Positions 26,127 to 36,100 of a DNA stretch of 64,000 nt are shown here, in pieces. Under the pieces are notes generated by a model. That model searched no databases. It had not been told where the DNA came from and saw nothing but the letters and a program-made list of their open reading frames with translations. Source of the stretch: Roseivirga ehrenbergii (GTDB taxonomy: Bacteria > Bacteroidota > Bacteroidia > Cytophagales > Cyclobacteriaceae). A program made the position numbers and the translations under genes. The stretch is from the NCBI RefSeq assembly GCF_001593005.1, contig NZ_LQZQ01000002.1, forward strand, positions 186,001 through 250,000, given 5' to 3'. The number at the start of each line of letters is the position of its first letter. The first letter of the stretch is position 1.

Positions 26127-26682
26127 TGCTAAAATCAGTTCTCCGAATCTTATTTTTATTAACATAGGCAATCAACTTCTGTAAGCACCTATACTTTTTA
26201 TTTTTAGCCACCTTCTCACTGGCCAACTTATATTTCTCAGAGATTTCCCTCATTGAAATACTCCTGTAGTAAAAATCAATCAGTAGCTCCGAGCAGCCCT
26301 TATCAATCTTATTCAATACCTCTCGAACGATTATTTGATTTTCGTATATAACCACTTCTTCCTGAAAACCAGAAGTATTATCAATTTCTTCAAAAACAGT
26401 TAGCGATGATTTCTTAATTTTTTTTAACCATATATTTCGATTAATACCAAAAAGGTAAGCGCCAATATCTAAATTTAAATTCGGTTCCTTTTTTAGTTTC
26501 AAATAGAACACTACCAATGTATCTTGAAAAACATCTGCAGCATCGGCTTCTGTACCACTATTCTTTAAAACATAACTTTGGCAAGTCGCATAATACTTTG
26601 CATATAAATACTTAAATGCAGCATTCTTGTTCTTGTCGACCGTTGATAGTAATTGATCAGCTAAACTCTTATTTGTCATCAT
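26119..26682 (-). CDS. ECF-type RNA polymerase sigma factor of the CHAT module
   Basis: 187 residues with region 2 (FKYLYAKYYATCQSYVLKN, then EADAADVFQDTLVVFYLKLK and YLFGINRNIWLKKIKK) and a region 4 helix-turn-helix (CSELLIDFYYRSISMREISE, KYRCLQKLIAYVNKN). The region 4 part is somewhat diverged: EKYKLASEKVAKNKKYRCLQ is more basic than usual. It may start at 26682 or one codon later (MM). It is cotranscribed with the downstream anti-sigma gene (8-bp overlap) and divergent from a small secreted protein at 26899, a plausible target. Confidence 0.85.
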   Translation of the reverse strand: MMTNKSLADQLLSTVDKNKNAAFKYLYAKYYATCQSYVLKNSGTEADAADVFQDTLVVFYLKLKKEPNLNLDIGAYLFGINRNIWLKKIKKSSLTVFEEIDNTSGFQEEVVIYENQIIVREVLNKIDKGCSELLIDFYYRSISMREISEKYKLASEKVAKNKKYRCLQKLIAYVNKNKIRRTDFSNE

Positions 26683-26898
26683 TCAAAAACCTTCTAGGTT
26701 CTAAACCTAAAATAAAACTATTTCTATCTGAACTACTAATAACAATCAATCCCCACAACTTGCTGATTTCAAACTGCTAACAGTAAAATTTAATTAGCTC
26801 AAATAAAATTTGAAAAAACATGATGACCTTTTGACTTTAAAAGAGACTAGTAGGTGAATATCAAGAAAGTCTTGATTGTAAACTAAAATTAATTAAAA

Positions 26899-27387
26899 AT
26901 GAGAAAATTATTTATCGCTTTACTTGGCGTATTCGCAATGGCCCAAATTACTCAAGCCCAAGACTTGCCTGGGGACCTCTTAATACCAGGCGGATCAGCT
27001 ACAATGAATTATCAAACTGAATTTCGCCCTTATTTTGCGCTAGGTGTAAGCTCAATGCCAGGTGCTGGTATGATCTTTCCTCTTATAGAGATGAATGCAA
27101 ACGCCACATTAGAAGATGGAGAGTTCGAACAATTAAATTCCTATAGCTTTTCATTACCTGAGGGTAGCGGAGGAGTTCTTTACACTGGCCATGGAGAAAT
27201 TAAGATATCCGATAAACAAATGTGGATAGAATCTTCTGATCCAGAAATAATCTCCTGGTTCGTAAAAATTAAATACACTGCCATATCAGGTAATCATGAG
27301 TATTTCTTGATCACAGGAAATATTTCATTCAGTGAATTTATTAACAATTCTGGTGGTGGTCCAGGTGGTCCAATTATTATGTATTAA
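26899..27387 (+). CDS. Small secreted protein divergent from the CHAT-module sigma factor
   Basis: 162 residues with a standard signal peptide (MRKLFIALLGVFAMAQITQA). The mature part is mainly beta-strand by composition: FRPYFALGVSSMPGAGMIFP, GVLYTGHGEIKISDKQMWIE and a Gly/Pro-rich end (NNSGGGPGGPIIMY). I recognise no family. Start regions of this gene and the sigma gene face each other across 216 bp, so it may belong to the sigma regulon. A good hairpin terminator follows 10 bp after the stop, making it a single-gene unit. Confidence 0.7.
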   Translation: MRKLFIALLGVFAMAQITQAQDLPGDLLIPGGSATMNYQTEFRPYFALGVSSMPGAGMIFPLIEMNANATLEDGEFEQLNSYSFSLPEGSGGVLYTGHGEIKISDKQMWIESSDPEIISWFVKIKYTAISGNHEYFLITGNISFSEFINNSGGGPGGPIIMY

Positions 27388-27396
27388 GAATCACAT

Positions 27397-27427
27397 AAAA
27401 AGAAGCTGCTATAGACAGCTTCTTTTT
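27397..27427 (+). terminator. Intrinsic terminator after the small secreted gene
   Basis: AAAAAGAAGCTG (27397-27408) pairs perfectly with CAGCTTCTTTTT (27416-27427) over a 7-nt loop. A- and T-runs on both sides make it usable from both strands. Confidence 0.85.
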
Positions 27428-27497
27428 ATATATTTTAGTTTATATTTTGAATACACACATCTTTATTATAAAAAAATTCTTTCATATTCGCTAAAAA

Positions 27498-28613
27498 CTA
27501 AAACGGCTTTCCGTGTGTGTTCTTCATGATTTTTTTCGCCAACCAAGGTGAATTTTTCATTACCGAAAGGGCAGCGTTACTGCTCCATTTTGAACCAAAA
27601 AAGGACTGGGTTTTTCTTCCCACCCAAAGCCTTCTTTTAAAAGTCGTATTCCATTTCTCACTGTAAGCACTTTCCACTTTTTGCCTGTCCCAACTCTCTG
27701 AAAGGGCATGTTCAGCAATGGTGTCGGAGAGAATTTTAGCAGAGTGAATTGCCATCGCCATTCCATTGCCGCACAAAGGAGTAATGAGGCCAGCAGTATC
27801 TCCCGACATCAGAATATGGTTTTCAATTAACTTCTTGGGACGAAAAGAAAATGCATTAATTACCACCGGTTTTTCGTGCACAAATTCAGCATTATCGAAA
27901 ATGGATTTTAGAAACGGATTGACTTTAAGTACTTGCGCTTCCATGGCCTCTACAGAGCCCGCTGTTTTCAAATCTTCTCTTCTTCCCAAATAGCATAAGT
28001 TAAATTGATCGTTTTCAATGGCTACGATACCGCAATAGCCTCCTTCAAAGTTATGTAAAGCCACCAAGTCTCTAGGAAAATCTGTTTTAATGTGGTGTTT
28101 TACACCAATAAATGGCGTGTCAAACTTCAAATAATTCCGCTCAAGTTTTTTATCCAGCACCCCGTTTTTGCCATAAGCCCCAATCACTAAATCAGCATAG
28201 TAAACTTCATTGGTGCTACTTTCTAGTTTGAATTGATCGTTGCCAAATTCAACATTAATGATGGATGTATTCTCGAGAATTTTTGCCCCAGATGTTCTGG
28301 CTTGATTTGCCAAAAAATCATCGAGTAAAAAACGGCTTATACCAAAACCGCCTAAATCCAGTGGCATGGTTAAACACTGACCGTTAAAAGCACTGATTTG
28401 AAACTTACTAATTTGCGGGAAGTCGTGGTTTTCAGGCAGAAGATTCTCTACTTTCATGAAGTCTAACACTTCATTTGAAAGGTATTCTCCACATACTTTA
28501 TGGAAGGGGTACTGCTTTTTTTCAAAAAGCAAAACCTCGAAATTCAAGCGAGAAAGTCGTACAGCAGTCACTAAGCCTGCTAAACCTCCACCAATTATTG
28601 CTATTTTTTTCAA
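27498..28613 (-). CDS. FAD-dependent oxidoreductase of the PKS cluster (geranylgeranyl-reductase-like)
   Basis: 371 residues starting with TTG at 28613 (KKIAIIGGGLAGLVTAVRLS), the Rossmann GxGxxG FAD site. Further motifs are FHKVCGEYLSNEVLDFM and the GD-box GDTAGLITPLCGNGMAMAI, both characteristic of GGR/PHBH-type flavoproteins. It is of the kind commonly found with type III PKS and methyltransferase genes in Bacteroidota, where it may hydroxylate or reduce the polyketide (SrsC-like role). Here it is separated from the PKS by the CHAT/sigma block. The non-ATG start is shared with the PKS and methyltransferase genes. Confidence 0.85.
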   Translation of the reverse strand: MKKIAIIGGGLAGLVTAVRLSRLNFEVLLFEKKQYPFHKVCGEYLSNEVLDFMKVENLLPENHDFPQISKFQISAFNGQCLTMPLDLGGFGISRFLLDDFLANQARTSGAKILENTSIINVEFGNDQFKLESSTNEVYYADLVIGAYGKNGVLDKKLERNYLKFDTPFIGVKHHIKTDFPRDLVALHNFEGGYCGIVAIENDQFNLCYLGRREDLKTAGSVEAMEAQVLKVNPFLKSIFDNAEFVHEKPVVINAFSFRPKKLIENHILMSGDTAGLITPLCGNGMAMAIHSAKILSDTIAEHALSESWDRQKVESAYSEKWNTTFKRRLWVGRKTQSFFGSKWSSNAALSVMKNSPWLAKKIMKNTHGKPF

Positions 28614-28719
28614 TTTTACATTCCCCTTTTATAATTCTAAAGTGCCTTTCAAGTAATATAGGCTTAATCGTACAACATAAGCAATTAGCTTAAGCGACAA
28701 TTATTAAACCACTAAAGGA

Positions 28720-31200
28720 ATGAAAAAGATTAAAACGATTACACAACGGCCATTATTGGTTGCTGTAGCCGTCTTATTTTTGCTCGCAGGGTTCGCAGAC
28801 AACTCTTTTGGGCAAACTAGGAAGGAAAAAAGAGAAGCGGCTGAAAAAGCTGCCGCAGCTGCAGCTGCTCCAAAGCAAGAAGCAAAACCTAAACTTAAAA
28901 AAGGTGAGCCAAAACCTTATAGCGAGGTGATTACAAAAGATGCCGTTTCAGACGATGGCCTTTTCCAAGTTCATAAAATTGATGATAAGTACTTCTTCGA
29001 GATTCCGAATGATCTATTAGGAAGAGATATGCTTATGGTTTCCCGAATTGCAAAAACTGCTTCAGGCATTGGTTTTGGTGGTGGAAAAACAAGCACCTTA
29101 ATGTTGAGATGGGAGCGTTATGAGAATAAGATTCTTCTCAAAATCATTTCAACTCAAGTAACAGCGGATGACAATCTACCAATTAGCGAAGCGGTTAAAA
29201 ATTCAAACTTAGACCCAATCTTAGCGTCTTTCCAAGTTGAAGCTTTATCTAAAGACGGTAACGGAGTAGTAATTGATGCTTCTTCTTTATTGACTAGCGA
29301 CATAAAGCCTCTTGGTTTGCCACAGCGTAACAGAACTCAGTATAAAGTTTCTAGAATGGATAACGACCGTTCTTATGTAACTAGAGTAAGCAGCTACCCT
29401 GAAAACATTGAGCTTAGACATGTTAAAACTTATTTAGCTGGTGATTCACCATCGTCTAGAGAAGATGGAGCCATTACTATTGAAATGAGCAATTCAATGA
29501 TTCTTTTGCCAGAAGTGCCAATGCAAAGAAGACTTTATGATGAAAGAGTAGGTTGGTTTGCTAGAGGAACAACCGATTATGGTTTGGATGTTCAGCAGTC
29601 TAAAACTGTTAGATATTTAGACAGATGGAGACTTGAAGTAAGAGATGAGGATATGGCTAAATTCCGTAGAGGAGAGTTAGTTGTTCCGAAGAAACAAATC
29701 GTTTACTATATCGATAGAGCAACTCCTGAAAAGTGGGTAAAAGCGATTAAAGATGGTATCGAAGATTGGCAGGTAGCGTTTGAAGCCGCTGGTTTTAAAG
29801 ATGCTATTATTGCTAAAACACCTCCAACTCCAGAAGAAGACCCAGATTGGAGTCCAGAAGATGTTAGATACTCTGTAGTTAGATATTTGGCTTCTCCAAT
29901 TCCAAACGCAAACGGCCCACACGTGAGTGATCCACGTTCTGGTGAAATCTTAGAAAGTGATATCAACTGGTATCACAACGTAATGACATTATTGAGAAGA
30001 TGGTTCTTTGTTCAAACTTCTGCCATCAACCCTGACGCTCAAAGCCCAGAGTTTGACGATGAAGTAATGTCTCGTTTGATCCGCTTTGTGTCATCTCATG
30101 AAGTAGGCCATACTTTAGGTTTACCACATAACTTCGGCTCAAGTAATGCCTACCCTGTAGATTCTTTGAGATCGGCAGAGTTCACCAAAAAAATGGGTAC
30201 AGCGCCATCTCTTATGGATTACGCTCGATTCAATTACATAGCTCAACCAGAAGATAAAGGTGTTGCTTTAATGCCAGAAGTAGGAGTTTATGATAAATAC
30301 TCAATTGCATGGGGTTATAGACCAATATTAGATGCAAAAACTCCTGAAGAAGAACTTCCTACTTTAAGAAGATGGATCGAAGAAAAAAATGGTGATCCAC
30401 TATATAGATATGGAAGACAGGGTAATGCCAATGATTACACGGCTCAAAGTGAAGATTTAGGTGATGATGCCATGAAGGCAAGTGATTATGGAATTAGAAA
30501 CCTAAAAATAATCATGAACAACCTAAAGAAATGGACTTATGTGCCAGGTTCTGATTATACTGAATTGGAAGAAATGTATGGAGAAGTTCAGTCTCAGTTT
30601 AACCGTTACATGGGTCATGTAGGCCGTTATGTAGGTGGTGTTAAAGAAGATTACAAAACAGTTGATCAGGAAGGTGCAGTTTATACACATGCTCCAAAAG
30701 CCAAGCAAAAAGAAGCTGTTAAGTTCTTAAACGATCAATTGTTCAATACTCCAAAATGGATTCTTGACAATGAGATTTTGAACAGACTTCAAGATGACGG
30801 TGCGGTAACTGCAATGAAATCTATGCAAGTAAGAACTTTAAACTCTGTTTTAGAGCCAAGAAAACTAGGAAGAGTTATTGAAAACGAAGCCTTAAACGGT
30901 AAGGATGCTTACGGAATGCTAGAGTTATTCAGCGATGTAAGAGACGGTATTTGGTCTGAATTGTCTGCTGGTAAAACAATTGACACTTACAGAAGAAACT
31001 TGCAAAGTGGATATATCGATAGAATGGAAACTTTAATGAAGGACAATAGTCAGTCTGACATCTCTTCAGTAGCAAGAGCAGAGCTAAAAACTTTGCAGTC
31101 TAGAATTAAAGCTGCTATTCCAAGAACTTCTGATAGAATGTCGAAAATACATTTAGAAGATGCATTGGAGAAAGTGAATAACATTCTTGATCCGAAGTAA
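28720..31200 (+). CDS. Secreted zinc-dependent metalloprotease (DUF5117/DUF5118 type)
   Basis: 826 residues. The N-terminus (residues 1-32) is a signal peptide ending around FADNSFGQ, followed by an Ala/Glu/Lys-rich segment (KREAAEKAAAAAAAPKQEAK). The catalytic motif HEVGHTLGLPHNFGS begins at His460, with ligands His460, His464 and His470 and general base Glu461; a Met-turn candidate is TAPSLMDYARFNYI. The size and the preceding regions fit the DUF5117/DUF5118 zinc protease family of Bacteroidota, probably acting in the periplasm or at the surface. It is single-gene with a bidirectional terminator after it. Its codon use appears regular, as in a well-expressed gene. Confidence 0.92.
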   Translation: MKKIKTITQRPLLVAVAVLFLLAGFADNSFGQTRKEKREAAEKAAAAAAAPKQEAKPKLKKGEPKPYSEVITKDAVSDDGLFQVHKIDDKYFFEIPNDLLGRDMLMVSRIAKTASGIGFGGGKTSTLMLRWERYENKILLKIISTQVTADDNLPISEAVKNSNLDPILASFQVEALSKDGNGVVIDASSLLTSDIKPLGLPQRNRTQYKVSRMDNDRSYVTRVSSYPENIELRHVKTYLAGDSPSSREDGAITIEMSNSMILLPEVPMQRRLYDERVGWFARGTTDYGLDVQQSKTVRYLDRWRLEVRDEDMAKFRRGELVVPKKQIVYYIDRATPEKWVKAIKDGIEDWQVAFEAAGFKDAIIAKTPPTPEEDPDWSPEDVRYSVVRYLASPIPNANGPHVSDPRSGEILESDINWYHNVMTLLRRWFFVQTSAINPDAQSPEFDDEVMSRLIRFVSSHEVGHTLGLPHNFGSSNAYPVDSLRSAEFTKKMGTAPSLMDYARFNYIAQPEDKGVALMPEVGVYDKYSIAWGYRPILDAKTPEEELPTLRRWIEEKNGDPLYRYGRQGNANDYTAQSEDLGDDAMKASDYGIRNLKIIMNNLKKWTYVPGSDYTELEEMYGEVQSQFNRYMGHVGRYVGGVKEDYKTVDQEGAVYTHAPKAKQKEAVKFLNDQLFNTPKWILDNEILNRLQDDGAVTAMKSMQVRTLNSVLEPRKLGRVIENEALNGKDAYGMLELFSDVRDGIWSELSAGKTIDTYRRNLQSGYIDRMETLMKDNSQSDISSVARAELKTLQSRIKAAIPRTSDRMSKIHLEDALEKVNNILDPK

Positions 31201-31220
31201 TAGGACCAAAACAAACTAAT

Positions 31221-31257
31221 AAAAATAGGGCTTCCTTTATGGTAGCCCTATTTTTTT
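31221..31257. terminator. Bidirectional terminator between convergent protease genes
   Basis: AAATAGGGCT and AGCCCTATTT form a 10-bp stem with a loop of about 10 nt, flanked by A-rich and T-rich runs. It separates the zinc protease (+) from the aspartyl protease (-), whose stop lies inside the T-run at 31256. Confidence 0.85.
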
Positions 31258-32500
31258 ATAGTAGTCGCTTATGTTTTAGGTTAAACTGCATGAGTTCACC
31301 ATTTCTGCGAATAATTAGCTTAAGCCTTTCCCCTGGTGTACGTTTCAAAACAGAAACAACTTCATCCAACTTATAAAAAAATGCAGGGTTGTTGTTCATG
31401 GCAATTACTTCATCTCCAATCTCTAAGCCTGCCTTTTCTGCTGGTGAACCAGGAATAATATCATTCACGTAGTACTCATTTAATCGCTCTCCAAAGGCCA
31501 TTACATTCATACCAATGGTATTGAATTGGAATCGTTCACGAAAGTTATCATTTGGCTTTAAGTACATATAGCCTTCGGAGTAATTGAAAATTACATGGAA
31601 CTTAGAAAGAATGTCAGAACCAATTGTTCCATATCGGATATTCTCTCGTTTTGTATCATCATCTGGTCTAGACAAACCCCACTCCTCAGGATAGGAAGTC
31701 AGTACTTTTTTGAATTTATATTTACCGAGTTTTATTTTCTTTACCCTTCCTATTTTTCCTTTAATCACTCCCGCAAGGCCCCTTCCAATGGTATGATCAA
31801 GCGTTCTTTCTGGTAAAATGATGTCTTCATTGGATTCCGCATCAAGAAATAATGCGCTGCTGGCTCCTGTATCAATAAGCAACTTTACGGTAATAGGCTT
31901 TTCCCCTTTTTGCTTTACATTCACCTTTACATAAGGTCGGAAATTCTCTATCGAAATTGGAATTTTTTTGTATTTCTTAAGCCGCTTAAAATCTTCTGGG
32001 TGCGATAAGTTGATTCTTCTTTCTGAGTAATCAATGTGGACAACAAAACGGTTAAAGATTTCTGAACCCAAAATTCCATGTGCCTCAACACCAAGCACAT
32101 TTTCTATATCAACAAAATTACTCTGAAGCACCAACATAGACTGATCCTTACCATGCACCCCTGCAAAATTTATTCGAATGTCGTTAGCTACCCAAAGGTC
32201 GGTTACCTTATTTCCATCTGCCGCATAAATGGGAATGGTTCTCGCGTTTACCAAGTTATTTTCTCCTATAATCAGTTTGTCAAAGATCATCCCAGATTCA
32301 GAGCCTGTATCTAAAATAAAATTGAAGGGTCCTTGGTCGTTTATTTTAATAGGGACAATCATTAGGTTGCTTTCATTCTTGAAAGACAGCGATACCCTAT
32401 TGGCTCCGTTTTCTAGACCGAAACCAATTGAGTTTTGAGCATGAAGATTTGTGCCATGAACGAGGAACGTGGATAAGAGTATAATTGGCAGATATTTCAT
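31256..32500 (-). CDS. Secreted retropepsin-like double aspartyl protease with PDZ domain
   Basis: 414 residues from the ATG at 32500, which gives a proper signal peptide (MKYLPIILLSTFLVHGTNLH); the frame is open 11 codons upstream. Two retropepsin-like lobes are present, each with a DTG: FILDTGSESGMIF (Asp64) and LLIDTGASSALFL (Asp210). Both belong to one chain, so an intramolecular dimer could form the active site. The last 90 residues form a PDZ domain (DIIPGSPAEKAGLEIGDEVI). Such proteins are common in Bacteroidota, with periplasmic or surface proteolysis presumed. Substrate unknown. Confidence 0.85.
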   Translation of the reverse strand: MKYLPIILLSTFLVHGTNLHAQNSIGFGLENGANRVSLSFKNESNLMIVPIKINDQGPFNFILDTGSESGMIFDKLIIGENNLVNARTIPIYAADGNKVTDLWVANDIRINFAGVHGKDQSMLVLQSNFVDIENVLGVEAHGILGSEIFNRFVVHIDYSERRINLSHPEDFKRLKKYKKIPISIENFRPYVKVNVKQKGEKPITVKLLIDTGASSALFLDAESNEDIILPERTLDHTIGRGLAGVIKGKIGRVKKIKLGKYKFKKVLTSYPEEWGLSRPDDDTKRENIRYGTIGSDILSKFHVIFNYSEGYMYLKPNDNFRERFQFNTIGMNVMAFGERLNEYYVNDIIPGSPAEKAGLEIGDEVIAMNNNPAFFYKLDEVVSVLKRTPGERLKLIIRRNGELMQFNLKHKRLL

Positions 32501-32591
32501 ATGAGTGGGTGTTTTGCGTTCTGAATGAATCAATTAAATAACACTCTGAAAAAGGTAAACCCTTACCAGTGTAAGTTTTGATATACTTTTC

Positions 32592-33029
32592 TCATTTTCT
32601 AAACCACTTTTTATATATTGGTATTCGATATATAAATTGAAAGTAAATCAAAGGGTATAGTATATAATTCAACAACAGAAATGGTGTTGTGTATTCAATG
32701 TCATCGACAATCATGGTCCCCGATTCTAATCGCTCCATTATATGTTTATGCCTCCAACGCTTAAAGAAAGAAGGAAGTTTTTTACCAACATCGATAAATT
32801 CAAAGCGTTGTTCGGTTTCGGTTTGGTCTATAATTTCACTTATCCATTCTTGTTTGAAAAGGAAAAAGTTTAGTGTAAGCCCCACAATATCACCCGACTT
32901 GCAGCCATCATATCGATTTAACTCAACTTTTGGAAATGGAGGATTTAGGCGAATAAATAACCTTTCGTTAAAGCCTTCCTTTACATTTGACAAGTCTTGT
33001 TCTACCTTTGTAGAAATTTTGATTTTCAT
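32592..33029 (-). CDS. SRPBCC-family ligand-binding protein
   Basis: 145 residues without a signal peptide. Conserved segments are LFIRLNPPFPKVELNRYDGC, GDIVGLTLNFFLF and FEFIDVGKKLPSFFKRWRHK, a pattern I know from cytoplasmic SRPBCC/START-like ligand-binding proteins of Bacteroidota. Such helix-grip folds bind hydrophobic ligands. The C-terminal end (LLLNYILYPLIYFQFIYRIP) is very hydrophobic and might bind membrane. It is a lone gene divergent from the second CHAT gene. Confidence 0.72.
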   Translation of the reverse strand: MKIKISTKVEQDLSNVKEGFNERLFIRLNPPFPKVELNRYDGCKSGDIVGLTLNFFLFKQEWISEIIDQTETEQRFEFIDVGKKLPSFFKRWRHKHIMERLESGTMIVDDIEYTTPFLLLNYILYPLIYFQFIYRIPIYKKWFRK

Positions 33030-33136
33030 ACCCCAATAACTAACATTTAAAGCGAAAGTTTATCACTTTTAGTTATTTGGAACTGCAGTCTAAACTTCCT
33101 ATTTTTCATAATATTCACTCGACTCTAAACACTGGA

Positions 33137-36100
33137 ATGTCTCTACTACCGAGATGCTATTCTAACTCTACCCTACTAAGCTGGCTTTTACTAATATTTC
33201 TATGTACCCAGCTAAATGCCCAGCAAAGCGATTTTAGCAAAGTAAAAACACCCTTTGAATTTAAAAACACTTGGGTTGATAAACTCAACGAACAGCTTAA
33301 AGAAGATCGGCAGAATTCGTATTTATTGAACGCCAACAGTTTAGAGTATATTCAATCGGTGTTGCCGCAAATTGAAGCCGCAAAAGACTACGAGTCGCTG
33401 ACTTATTTTTTAGAGCGAAATGCGATGATCTTATTCAGCATAAAACGCGATTCGTTAGCCTTGGCTTCAGCAAACAAGTCTGTCGAAACAGCTAAGAAAC
33501 ACCTTCCAAAAAATCACTTTTTACTGTCGAGAGCATACTTTAGAAGAGGGTCCATAGAACACAGCACGAATAACTTCTACAATGCTGGCTCTGATTTAGA
33601 CTCTGCCCAAACGGTTTATCAGGCTTCAAAAAACTACGATTCGGCCTATTATGAGACCTTGATAGAATATAAATATTATGCCTACAGTTACGGAGAAATG
33701 AACCTAGATACCCTTGCAAAGTATTTAGAACAACGGATGGAAACGCGGTTAAGCAAGAAAAATCCTAACCCCGATGAAATCCTCTATGTGATGAACGACT
33801 TCGCCAAGGTATATATGCAAAAAGGAGATTACGCTCAAGCATTGGCCTATGCTATTGAAGAAGTGGCTTACTCAAAAGAAAAATACGACTCGGTAAACAA
33901 ATCAAAATATATAGACTCCCGGTTTAACCTGGGGAACGTTCTCTATAAAATGAAGGACTTGGAGCGTGGCTTAAAAGTATGCAATGAATTAATTAATGAA
34001 ACCAAAAATATAACTCAGTTTTTCGGCCCACTTTCTCCTAGAGAAAGGGCAAGTGTAGAAAACGGAATTATTGGAATGAAGGCTTTAAAAGCAGCCATTC
34101 TACTGGGGTTAAACCGGTATAAAGAGTCCATCAATAGCCTTCAAGAAATTATCATAGCAAATCCTGGTGAGTCACGGTTTGTTATTCAACAAAAAATAAA
34201 TATTGCCAACGGATTACTCGGTTTAGGTAATTACGAAGGGGCGAGGTCATATATAGAAGATGTTTTAACTGAGTTAAGGCCTGCATTTCCGAATAAGCAG
34301 GCCGAATCACTGTTCAATGTAGCAGGGTCGCTTTATCAAGAGCTTGGCAAAGCTGAGCTTTCGTTCTATTACTACGACTCTGCCGTGAGAAACAGTATTC
34401 CTGAATACTACAGCGCTGATATTTTAGAGTTTCCAGAAATCAAAAATCAAAAACTTACAATTACTGCCCTTAGCTCATTACGCGACAAAGCCATATCATT
34501 AATTAGCTACTATAACCAAAGCCTAAAAGACAGTTTAAGTGTATTGTTATCCGCTAGCAATTATGCTAGTAACACACACAATATTTTAATGAGCAGTAGG
34601 CAAGAATTAATGAGAACCGAAGGAAAACTATTCTTGTCAGAAAACTTTAAATCGTTATATGAGGCAGGCATAGAGGCATCTTACTTAATGTTTAAACTTG
34701 GCAGTAAAAACCTTGGTTTCGAAAATGCTTCTGAGTTTTTCAGGTTGAGTAAAGCGGTATTGTTTTTAGAGCAATCGGGTGAGTTTGGAAAAATTCAAAA
34801 CTCCAATGTTCCCCAATATTTAAGAAGTGAGTTTTACCAGTTAAAAACCGAAATAGAAGGTTTAAACTCTACCTTCTATTCAATTTTAGACAAATCATCT
34901 CCTACAAGTGATTCTGTAGGAAGAATCAACAACAGGTTATTAAATGCCAGTGAAAAACTGAAGGATTTAAAAGACAGTGTTTCCCTCTTTTTAGATGACC
35001 AAGCCAATGACGACTACCTAGTTTTTAAAAACAACACCCAAGATAAAATAGCCCAAAACAAAGCCATAATCGAGTTTTTTGTTGGCGAGAGTCAAATATT
35101 CATATTAGGAAAATCGGCCAATAAGCAAGTTTTTGAAAGGATAAGTATTGACGAACGATTCAAAAATTCTTTTAATGACTTAATCTCAGAAGTAGGCAAC
35201 AGACCACAACTTTCGGATTATGAAAACAAACTTAGCGCATTCAGCGCAAACGCTAATTATATCTATAATCTACTTCTAAAGCCTGTTATCGATCAACTAG
35301 ATAATAAGATAAACGACCTCACCATTATTCCAGATGAGTATCTATCCCGACTTCCTTTTGAAACGCTAATTACTTCTGAAGTAAAAAACCCAAGATCATT
35401 TAAGGACTTGCCCTACCTTATTAACAACTACATCATTAATTATCAGCTTTCTTCAAATCGCGACCTTAACAAAGCCACAACAAAAAGAACCCCAAAGAAT
35501 TTAATGGGAATTGGCTACAGTCAGGGAGATAATAATTTAGGATTTGCGGGGCTTCCTGGTACGGATAGAGAAATCAAGTTTCTGCAATCGAAAATTGAAG
35601 GCGACTATTATTTAGGCAATGAAGGTACCAAGAGCGTGTTTTTAGAAACCGCTAAGGATTATGATATACTTCATCTGGCCATTCATGGGCGAGCTGATAG
35701 TACAGGGAAGTACGAGTCTAAATTGATTTTTAATGGGAAAGACAACGTTCTTAAAACCAGCGACCTCTATTTGGCCGGATTACAGGCCAGACTAGCCATA
35801 CTCAGCGCTTGTGAAAGCGGGGTAGGAGAATTAAACAAAGGTGAAGGAGCATTTAGTATTGCTAGGGGTTTTGCCCTTGTTGGAGTACCTTCAATAGTAA
35901 TGAGCCTTTGGAGTGTAAATGATAAAGTTACTTCAGAGTTAATGGTGAATACACATAAGCTACTGAATGAGAAAGTGCCGATTAATATGGCCATTGCCCA
36001 AACCAAAAGGGACTATCTAAAAAAATCCGACAACTATACTGCTCACCCATATTATTGGGCAGCATTCATATCATTAGGTTCTCCAATTGCCATAGAATCA

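Noticed and set aside
22015-27387. Possibility that the CHAT locus belongs to a type III-E CRISPR system
   Set aside because: No repeats with regular spacers, no Cas7-like gene and no Cas1/Cas2 in the window; the protein is also predicted to be exported.
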